Part shown: positions 56,501 through 64,000 of the stretch, piece by piece
Position numbering within the stretch: the stretch's first letter is position 1
Layout of the letters: every line of letters starts with the position of its first letter
Assembly: GCA_018881555.1 (NCBI GenBank)
Contig: JACAXG010000076.1
Location: forward strand, 1,808,003 to 1,872,002
Source: Amblyornis subalaris
Lineage: Eukaryota > Chordata > Aves > Passeriformes > Ptilonorhynchidae
Reading direction: 5' to 3'
DNA: 64,000 bases
Notes under the pieces: generated by a model
The model's input: only the letters and a program-made list of their open reading frames with translations
Databases searched by the model: none
Told to the model about the DNA's origin: nothing
Position numbers and translations under genes: made by a program

Positions 56501-57851
56501 TGAAAAGCCAGTTTCAGCTAAAGGTACAGTTGCTTCCCATCTTTTAAAAATCAAATTAAGGATTTTTCTTCTCCTCGGCACAGTCTGCAGCACAGCAAAT
56601 GTTAATTTAAAGAGAGAAATCACAGATTAAATGTTTTCTTCCCTAAGGAAGATAGATTTTTAAAATACATGATTAGCTGTCTATTCAGATTCATCCTGTA
56701 CCCTGCTTAAATCTTACAGCTCTTTCAGCAGGAAAACCAAGAGGCACAAAATCCGTATTTCAAAGCTTTATTGGAATGTATATGCCCCTTCTTTCCAGCT
56801 CAGGAGACAGCAGGCGTGAATTCCATTTCTAATCTGTGTTAGGCCACCTGCAAAGAGGGGAAGGGAGCCTGTGAGTTGCTCCAGCAAAATGCAATTCTTC
56901 TTGTCAGCTGAATTATAAACCCATTCCCCATGCTGTCTACAGAATGCCAATTCCAATGGAGTCACTTTCTGAGAGTGCTGCTGTGCTGCCAGGCTGTTCT
57001 TCAAGATCAATATGAAATTTCTGACAATATCAGTATTTCTTTCTGATGCCTGAAGGCTGCAGACCTTGCCTGCCCAGCTTTTTGTGCAGGGAAGGGGTCA
57101 GGTGGAGTAAGGCACTATTATTTAAGCAGCACACAGCAGTCTGCAGGTTCCCAGGGGAATAGGGACCTGTCACCCCACAGTGGCAGGAGCGGGGTCCTGC
57201 CCGATGGGGGACAGGACAGGCACAGGATCAGGCAGGGACACGCACCGGGGACAGCGTCCATGGTGCTGTCAAGAGGGGTCATTCCANAGCAGTTCCTAAA
57301 TGAAGCGCACAAGGCAGCATCTAAGGATTACACAGCTGCAAAAATACTAGGAAAAAGGCAAGAACCTGTTTGATTGTGCTAANTAAACGTAAGGCTTTCA
57401 TAATTGATTGCTGTTTTCTTTAGACTCCCTGAACGTGGCCCAGGGGTACTTCCAGAGCTGAAGAATAACCATGGCAGGGCTGGGGGGGCACGGCGAGCCC
57501 GGCCTCGACCCACGGGGCCATCGGTCTGTGGCCAGCNGGTGCCACACCGGTGGCTGCTGGACAGCACCGGACCCCGGCCCGCAGGGACCCCCAGCCCCTC
57601 TCTGCAACAGCCAAAGGGGGGAACCCGCCCGGGGGGCCGCTGCCAAAGCCCCCCAAGCCCNGAGGACCGCGGGGCTGTGACAGGCGGGGGAACCCGCTGC
57701 GCCCCCCGGCCCAGGGGCTGCGGAGGGGAGCGCGCCCGGGGCTCACCTTGGCCTGGAAGTGGATGCCGTGCTGAAAGGCCTCCTCGTTGTGCAGGGGGAC
57801 GCGGGAGTCGCAGCCATCGTCCACCAGGTTGTACCGGTTTTTCACCGGCAT
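29567..57851 (-). CDS. NOS1AP (CAPON)-family PTB adaptor, paralogue of NOS1AP
   Basis: Eleven coding exons on the minus strand: 57851-57747, 54006-53935, 36229-36137, 35514-35456, 34022-33914, 33521-33380, 33006-32846, 31834-31667, 30915-30738, 30493-30136 and 30041-29567. Phases all agree and sum to 639 residues plus a TAG stop. Residues ~26-180 form a PTB domain with NOS1AP hallmarks: [76 protein letters not shown] and [14 protein letters not shown]. Residues ~285-362 hold a Gln-rich segment and coiled coil ([19 protein letters not shown]). In NOS1AP the PTB domain binds partners such as RASD1/Dexras1 and the C-terminus binds nNOS. Beyond the coiled coil this protein diverges: it is Ser/Pro-rich ([20 protein letters not shown]) and ends [16 protein letters not shown], without the NOS1AP EIAV PDZ ligand. 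The start (GCCGCCATGC) matches the family N-terminus. Exon 1 differs from NOS1AP at about a quarter of positions, too many for the orthologue. Exon 7 is the least certain exon. Confidence 0.92.
30919..31055. repeat. 15-bp minisatellite at the exon 9 splice acceptor
   Basis: Eight complete copies of GGGACGGGGCGATGC (plus strand) run from 30925 to 31044, with partial copies at both ends. Copies differ by at most two bases. On the sense (minus) strand the unit reads GCATCGCCCCGTCCC, and the array ends exactly at the CCGCAG acceptor of exon 9 (30916-30917). The unit length is a multiple of three and contains no stop, so the array is open in all sense frames. Confidence 0.97.
31185..31214. repeat. 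TG microsatellite flanked by G runs
   Basis: Six G, then eight TG dinucleotides (31191-31206), then a run of eight G, inside intron 8 of the NOS1AP-like gene. It is likely length-polymorphic. Confidence 0.9.
32846..33006 (-). CDS. Exon 7 of the NOS1AP-like gene (less certain exon)
   Basis: Chosen because it joins exon 6 (phase 1) to exon 8 (phase 0) without a stop. It encodes [13 protein letters not shown], which resembles the ETDIDAVEVPL stretch at the same place in NOS1AP. The acceptor used ends TTTGAAG at 33007-33008. A nicer-looking CACCAG acceptor 8 bp further on would break the frame. The donor CAG|GTAATG is good. Confidence 0.6.
35205..35290 (-). mobile_element. Degenerate CR1-like fragment
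   Basis: AATCAGAGAGTAATCCAGGC, followed by CACCTAGTCTAACCCTGTTC and AAAGCAGAGCCAGCTTCAAA, resembles the reverse complement of a CR1 3' end (usual form AGTCCAACCC...CTCAAAGCAG). Only about 85 bp is recognisable and it is strongly diverged. It lies in intron 4 of the NOS1AP-like gene. Confidence 0.5.
39040..39480. promoter_or_regulatory. Candidate intronic enhancer with octamer motif
   Basis: Dense, non-repetitive AT-rich sequence with an exact POU octamer ATGCAAAT at 39436-39443, a GTGATTAATTACTG motif just before it, and several TAAT/ATTA cores. It has no coding frame of note. It is the most enhancer-like stretch of intron 2 by eye; conservation is untested. Confidence 0.25.
51195..51350. 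promoter_or_regulatory. Candidate intronic enhancer
   Basis: Contains GCAGCTAATAATCC, GCATAATTGGAAGC and CATTTGCATTC within 150 bp, all homeodomain- or POU-like words, in unique sequence. No exon signature is present. Confidence 0.2.
54007..57746 (-). other. Intron 1 of the NOS1AP-like gene (3.7 kb)
   Basis: Separates the first coding exon from the [13 protein letters not shown] exon. No further exon or recognisable repeat was seen. The GC- and CpG-rich half nearest exon 1 belongs to the promoter island. Confidence 0.8.
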
Positions 57852-58200
57852 GGCGGCGGGCGGGCGGCCGCCTCAGCCCGCGGCCCCGCCGGGCATCGCG
57901 GCCAGCAGCGCCCGCCCCGCGGAGCCCCGGGCGCCGTGCGGGGCTGCGGGCGCCCGAGCCCGGCCGCGTTTTGAATGAGCGTCCGCGGGAGCGANCGGGG
58001 CCCCGGCCCCGCCGCGGCGCCATTGGCCCGAAGTTCCCTCATGTGATGCGGGGGGCGGCGGGAGCCGCCCGGCCCTGCCCGGCCCTGCCCGGCCGCCCCG
58101 CCCCGGCCCCGCCGCGGGGCTCCGCGGAGCCAGCGCCGGGACGCGGCCGGGACCGCCTGGAGCGCACGGGGTGCTCCGCGGCACGGACGCGAAGATCATG
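57460..58200. promoter_or_regulatory. CpG island / promoter of the NOS1AP-like gene
   Basis: About 740 bp of CpG-rich DNA covers coding exon 1 and the 350 bp upstream of its start codon. No TATA box is evident. There are several GC boxes (CCGCCCCGCC, CCCCGCCCC types). It ends abruptly at a CR1 copy from 58206. Long frames in both directions here have no family resemblance apart from exon 1. The transcription start is not identifiable by eye; a non-coding upstream exon cannot be excluded. Confidence 0.75.
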
Positions 58201-58205
58201 AGGGG

Positions 58206-58610
58206 TCTGGAGCATCTCGCTTATGGGGAGACACTGCGGGAGCCGGGCCTGGTTAATCTGGAGAAGTGTGAGGGAGGATCCCATCAATCCATAAAAATAT
58301 CCCTAAGGGGTGACAGAGATGGTGTCGGACTCCATTCAGTGGTGCTTACCGACAGGACGAGGAGCAGTTGCCATAAACTAACACAAGAAGTTTCACCTCC
58401 ACACGAGGAAGANCTTCTTTTCACTGAGGGTGTCAGAGCACTGGAACAGCTGCCCAGGATGGGCTTGGAGTCTTCCTCTCTGGAGACATTCCAAATCCAC
58501 CTGGACATGTCCCTGTGTCACCTGCTCCAGGTGACCCTGCATTGTTGGGGACATTAGACTGGGTGATGCCCAGAGGTCTCTTCCATCCCGAACCTTTCTG
58601 TGATTCTGTG
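58206..58610 (+). mobile_element. CR1 LINE, 3' fragment, next to the NOS1AP-like promoter
   Basis: Diverged CR1 3' region in plus orientation. It shows GGAGCATCTCGCTTATGGGG, TCAGAGCACTGGAACAGCTG, CTTCCTCTCTGGAGACATTC, CCTGCTCCAGGTGACCCTGC, and the TTTCTGTGATTCTGTG end typical of CR1. It is a different, older-looking subfamily than the copy in NDUFA8. It begins about 355 bp upstream of the start codon of the NOS1AP-like gene, directly at the edge of the CpG island. Confidence 0.8.
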
Positions 58611-61600
58611 GCCAGCTTTGGCTTGGCTGCTTCTCCTGCTGCCTCTCTGGACCAGCCAGTGCTCCCGGCCTTCAGCACCTTTGTTCAGGTAATCCTGGAT
58701 CCAGCCTGGGCCCTCTGGAGGAGGCAGAGCCCCCTGACTTGGGAAGGGATGTTTGACCTTGCAAAGGCGGCTCTGTGGGCTTGGCAGTGAACACCTGCAG
58801 CACCTGGTTGAAGTTTGGTCATGGAGGATTTGTCTCTCCGTGTGTCCAGGATGTCCTGGTGGTGCCAGGAGTCATTTCATATGCTCTGAGGGCACAGAAT
58901 GCCAAACCCAGGCTGTCAATGTCCATTTTCCATGTTAGAAACTCTAAACAGGCAGTGTACACAATGATCTAGGATCACTGCAGCTCCTGCATGAGTGGTC
59001 ACCTACATTACGTACGTCCCATGTTAATGTGACTCACAGCTCTGTTAGTAATTAGCATGTGCTCTCTCAGAAGCCTGATGCACAGTCGATGTCCACTGTG
59101 TGACTCAATATACTCTCAGGATTTGTGGCACCCTGTGTGTTCATGGTGTTCTTTCTTTCCAGCTTCGTCTCAGTGGCAAGGCACTGCCAGGCACAGGTGA
59201 GCCCTTATGGATGCAACTCTGGGACACCTGGCACGCCTGAGCGTGACATTCCTCTCAGCAGGCTCCAGGACAGGTAAGGGATGAGGCATGTGCACAGCTG
59301 TGATGGCAAGGCCCAAGGTTTGTTTTCTGAATGTTAGTACAGCCACACTCCATTTACAGGAATGATCAGAAATGTAAATCGTGTAGAATCCAAAGGGTGG
59401 AAGATTACATGTGCACCAATGGATCTCATCTGGGTTACCCCAAATTAATTTTTGAGTCATACAAATAACTCTGAGCCAGATGTTTGAACATTGTTGAACA
59501 CCACCTTTTTTGTGGCTTTGCATTAGCAAGGAAGAAAAGTTTGACCACGGGCAGACAGTGCACAATTCCCTGTATCCACCTCTGGAGCATGATCACCCTG
59601 AGCTTCTTGGCATTTCTGAGTATTTGTAAGTCAGTGGGAGATGGGCAAAAGCCAAAAATCCAGAAATTTATAATTAAGAGAGGGAGAAAAAGCACAAGGA
59701 ATTAATATTGGTTCACAGATTGTGACCCTNCATGTTCAAGTATTTTGTGGTATTAGCAGCTCTTTCTGGGGAGGGTTCTGTGGTCAGCCTTGTGCCTTTG
59801 TGAAGTTTTTCTGTTTCCAGACAGACTTATTTTTTTCCAAGCTATAACATTGCATTACCTTCTCATTTAAATATTCACAAATTTATGCTAATCCCACTTT
59901 TATACAGCATAACTCAATATGGATTTTGTCAGTTGGTTTCTGTCCAAGATACTCCTCTAGATACACATCTCGCCTGCAGATGCATTGGTTTAGTTCTTTG
60001 TTGGTGTTTTTTTGTGTGGTCTTTGTGCTGATATTTAGTGCATACTTAGAACATTTCACGGCACTTTTCTTATCTTGTACGTATGTGTTGACCTGAATGA
60101 ATAACCTAGATTTTGTGTGCAAATGTCCTTGGATTGATTGAGCAACATGCAGGTCTTTGGTTCTCCTAAGCCCAAGGAGGAGGAGATGCCACCCAGTCAG
60201 GCTATGCTCATGCTTCCTTTGATGCTAACGCCAGCAAACCTCAACTCATATGGGGAAAAACCTAACACAGCCACTACTGNTGAGTCTCTACATTGATTCT
60301 GCAATGCTGCATTTCAGCTGAGGCATGCAGGAACCTGTCATNGTGCTGAGCTGCTCAAAGTTTCTCCTCATTACCCTCCCATTGCAACAAGAGCATTCCT
60401 ATATACGTGGGAGCATATGGACTTCTCTTGGGATAGTTAAATTTTTTAATCCGATGGAAAGAACAGGATGAAATAACAAGAATGGTCTTTTTAATTCCAT
60501 TCTGGTGCTCTCCAGTATCCCACAGATTATAAAATCTTTGGGTCAGAGGAAAGAAACATCTCAAGGAATCCTGAGAAAAAGAAGGCAACTGTGATTTAAT
60601 AAAGCTTGCCNTGCCAGTCTTTGTTAGATCACAATTGAGTGGAGGTGCTTAATATTCCCTGTTCACGAACTTGTGTGAACTTTTCATGGGGCTTAATTCT
60701 GCTAAGGTTAACGGTTTGGATCAGTGTTTGAGAACTGAGTTTGAAGGCTGCTAAACTTAAAAGCTGCTAATTTTCTAGTTTGCTTGTTGGGCAAAGAAAA
60801 TTCTTTGACTCCACTGGGAGTAAGAAAGCTGTATGCCTTTTCTTCTGGACAATAAAACTGGTCAAATATGTGGCATGAAGCAGTTACACAGGACATTGTC
60901 ACGGATTTAGTATAAACAAACCCTGAGTAGCATTGAACAGTTGGCCAAACCTCATGGTGGGTGTTTGCATCACATGGAGGTACTGAGAGAGTTATTCCTT
61001 TGATGTGCAAAGCACTCACAGAAAGTCCCATTTCTCTGAACACAGTAGGAGTGAAGCCCCAAGACAGCTTCTTGGCTCAGAGCTGCCAGTGTTTTTGCAG
61101 GGAACAGGTTTGTATCAGCTTGCTTTCTTGGGCGCAGGCTCCCAAGATTTCTCTGCTTCTCTTTCTCTCACATGGGTGCACATTTCTGCCTGCCCTGACA
61201 CTTACTCTGCATGGAAGTCCCTCTTCTTATACAGCTTCGTTTTTTGAAGAGACCTTGAATGTGGTGTAAATTGGGTAGTGGGTGTTACATGCAGGGTGTT
61301 CTTTAATCAGCTCCTTGGTTGGTTTGCAGGGAAGGGAGCTNTTGCTCCTGTCTGATCCTGTCAGGTTTTCCCAAACCCACCTTCACAACTCAGATAAAGG
61401 AGTTGCAGAGGCCCTGCATGCTTTCTGTTTTCCAGAGGAGACCTGGTCTTGATGCCAAGGAATTTTCCTCCCTTCTGCTAACCATTTTAAGCACTTATTT
61501 CTGCACAGCAGAGTTGCAAAGATTTTAAATGATAAATAAGAAGCGACATAGCAAGCGCAACCAGACAGACATCCAGTAATGGCAGACAAAACCTCTGTTA

Positions 61601-64000
61601 CAGGAAAGCACTTCCANATCACTCTTGTAAGAGCTGAGAGATCTGTGCATGCTTACTATTCTAGGAGATCTGGGTTTGTCATGCCACTTAATCAACATTA
61701 TTAATATTTACTTGTGCTGGTGCAATTTTCAGAGCAAAATCTCCGGTGTACTAACACACCAGGAGACTTCCTAGAAATGCTGCTGTGGGATGAAATGTGG
61801 AGGCAGGAATAGATTAACTAGCTACTGTTGAGTGAATTGTGTGATGCTACCCTCTGTTGCGTTGGGGATTTGAAGAAAACCGAGAAAACTCACAAACGAA
61901 ATCTTTGAGTCTCTTCAGCTGCCATATGATGTGAACTCAGAGGTGACATGTGGAACTCAGGGTCTCAGCCCCTTCAGTTATTGTCATACGTGTCCTCTGG
62001 GAGCACAGGGGCTGCTTGGTGAGATGATTATACCAGATTTGTGTTGCTCAAGAAGAAACAGAAGCTTAATGTCTCGGCGGTTCAGCGCCGCAGCACGGCC
62101 AGGCAATCTGCCCGTCAGGACTGCAAACCTCTTTCATGCATGGCCAGCTCCAAAGGGCTGTGCAGCAGGACTTGGCAATGAAAAATGTCATCTACAATTA
62201 TGCATATTTTCATCATCTTCTATCATGCAAATCCCCCCACCCCAAATATGCAGCAAATGTTTTGTTTGCTTATGTAGGTCAGCCACAAATCTTCTGTGGT
62301 CTAACATAACCATGGGCAGCACGGGGTGATGTATATGGATTTAAATCCAGGCTGAAGTGTAACTCCACCACGGACGTTTTCCAAGTGGAGTCTGTTTACT
62401 AGATCTGTTTCCTTCTGACTTTTCATTTTATAGAGCATTACTTTCTTATGGATTTGTGAAAGAACAACTGACAGGAGATACCATNATTGCAAAAGGAACT
62501 ATTAACTTCAGACACAGATGGATGATTCTTCATGAGTAACTTTTTTTTTTTTTAATAATAGCTTGAGGAATGTGTTCTTTTTCAAAAGGGTACACTAAAG
62601 TATTTCTGCAAATTTGCCACTGGCAGGAGGCCAGTTTTATACCATATTTTAAAAAGATGGTATGTTCTTTTTGCAAATTACATGCTACTTTGTTTTTCTT
62701 GTCTTGGCTATCTTTAAAAAAAAAAGTGTAGGAAAGAATACAGTTATTGTCCTTATGATGCTACATAAAAGCTAAAAATGTTGATCCCAAGTCAGTGACA
62801 AAAAAGCTTACTAGAAGGTGGCAAATTTATTCTTAAAGAAAAATGTTACTTGTTAACCTTATAAGCTTGACATGTTCACATGCCCAACCCATGAATTCCA
62901 TATACGACAGGCTGGCAGTACAGTTCACCCTCAGCAGGAGCTGCTGGGATCAGCACGGTGTCATGATGGAAAACTCACAATGTTCGGTTTGCTGCACCTG
63001 TAAAACTGCTATATTCCCAGATTCCTCCTTGGATCTGGCAGTTACCTGTGCACACACAAACATCAGGTTAGTGGTGATTTCGGGTAAATGAGAGTAAAGT
63101 TGTTAGTCTGAGAGATAAAATACTGTACAATCAAACAGTATCCTTCCCCATTCCCATAAAATTAGGCCAGTANCTCTGTTGTATTTGATATCCTGAATTT
63201 AATTAATGAGAGCGTAGGGACATTACAGTTCTCCNGGATAGAATACACATTCTTGTTCACTTATTATCACAAGATAGTAACAATCTGTTCTTATTAACAA
63301 CTCCCTCTGAGCAAGGGTCTCAGGAAACAACCCTGTGTTTAAGAGCACACCATAACTCTAAATTTCCCCTCTCCTCACAGGGGACAGATGATCTCAAGTT
63401 TCCTATTTCTCTCCTGCTGTTAGATCCAGGTTGCTGTATTCAGCGGGATACACTCTCCTTCTGCATTACCCTGTGCCTCATTACTGCCCAACCTATACTT
63501 TACTCCCCACCTTGCAGTACCTGACTGCCACGTACAGTCTGACCCCACGCTGCACACTGCAGCCCATCTCTATTTATCCCAACAGGAAATGAAGGTTTTA
63601 TCCACACAATACAGGGCAAACCAGGTATCGGATGTATTACAGCTTTTCTGGTAGAGGAGCAACTAGCCTATTATTAGCCTGTAAGAAATGTGGATATATG
63701 ATAATTAGATATAAAAATATTTCCCCTTTGCAATCATTTTGTTTGGTATTTCCCATGCTCCAAAGCCTCTTATTGCTTTGGCCCATCTTAACTCTTTCCC
63801 TGGCTTTCTTTCAGCACTGCTGACATTGGTGAGGATAAATCTCCATGTTAAAAATATTCATCTGGGAGCCTGGCAGTAAAATAAGAGACAGTCAGAGTCA
63901 GGTCACCACTTTAAATCACTCCAACGTCTTTGAATTGCTTTTCTTACAACAGAATTTTTATGCCAATGTTGAACATAAGCAAAATATTAATTTTTCTTCC
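58611..64000. other. AT-rich intergenic DNA to the right edge
   Basis: No coding exon was recognised; in particular, no tubulin-tyrosine-ligase domain that would reveal TTLL11, the neighbour expected from human gene order. A T-run lies at 62540-62553. The stretch around 62040-62240 looks enhancer-like. Confidence 0.55.
62040..62240. promoter_or_regulatory. Candidate conserved non-coding element with octamer
   Basis: Complex sequence with CTACAATTATGCATATTTTC and an exact POU octamer ATGCAAAT at 62225-62232, preceded by a GC-richer block (GTCTCGGCGGTTCAGCGCCG). It is unusual against the surrounding plain AT-rich DNA, and its longest frame has no protein resemblance. Regulatory function is inferred only. 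Confidence 0.25.

Noticed and set aside
29567..57851. Calling the minus-strand gene NOS1AP itself
   Set aside because: Too diverged in the PTB domain, a different C-terminal half, no EIAV terminus, and the wrong syntenic neighbours.
57404..58201. Plus-strand open frame of 265 codons opposite exon 1 of the NOS1AP-like gene
   Set aside because: CpG-island by-product on the antisense strand, arginine/proline-rich with no family resemblance. Also considered as a TTLL11 first exon, but no supporting sequence was found.
58611..64000. Possible TTLL11 exons at the right edge
   Set aside because: Expected from human gene order, but no TTL-domain sequence or splice-bounded coding frame was found.

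Overview
The window is nuclear DNA from a vertebrate, most likely a bird. Its genes have GT-AG introns, the promoters sit in CpG islands, there are at least two recognisable CR1-type (avian non-LTR) retroposon 3' ends, and single scattered N bases point to a draft assembly. Three protein genes can be reconstructed exon by exon: MORN5 (minus strand), NDUFA8 (plus strand) and a NOS1AP/CAPON-family gene (minus strand). The head-to-head MORN5/NDUFA8 pair is the arrangement of human 9q33.2, so this is probably the corresponding avian locus (chicken chromosome 17 by memory of synteny). None of the long open frames outside these exons looks like a real gene.

Layout. Bases 1-9.2 kb are AT-rich, with no clear coding exon apart from a short, weakly supported candidate last exon of MORN5 at 3022-3053. 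MORN5 exons 4 to 1 run from 9374 back to 11162. A 155-bp CpG-rich bidirectional promoter (11163-11317) separates its start codon from that of NDUFA8. It holds an RFX-type X-box next to MORN5 and an NRF1-like site next to NDUFA8. NDUFA8 occupies 11318-13678 in four coding exons, with a CR1 copy in its second intron. A gene-free stretch of about 14.6 kb (13.8-28.3 kb) follows. It is GC-rich from about 18.6 kb and interrupted by AT-rich, TAATTA-bearing islands that look like candidate conserved non-coding elements. From 28.3 to 57.9 kb lies the NOS1AP-like gene, transcribed leftwards: eleven coding exons, 639 residues, with large introns 1 and 2. It starts in a CpG island at about 57.5-58.2 kb. 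A CR1 copy abuts that island, and the remaining 5.4 kb to the right edge is AT-rich intergenic DNA.

The most interesting content is the NOS1AP-family gene. Its PTB half (residues ~26-180) is unmistakably NOS1AP-like but clearly diverged from NOS1AP itself, so it is read as a paralogue. Its C-terminal half is different, and it ends in SRIPS instead of the EIAV-type PDZ ligand by which NOS1AP binds neuronal NO synthase. The 3' splice site of its coiled-coil exon is built directly against a 15-bp minisatellite that is open in all three sense frames. The genes do not form a functional pathway: NDUFA8 is a complex I subunit, MORN5 is a likely ciliary/sperm protein, and the NOS1AP-like gene is a likely signalling adaptor.
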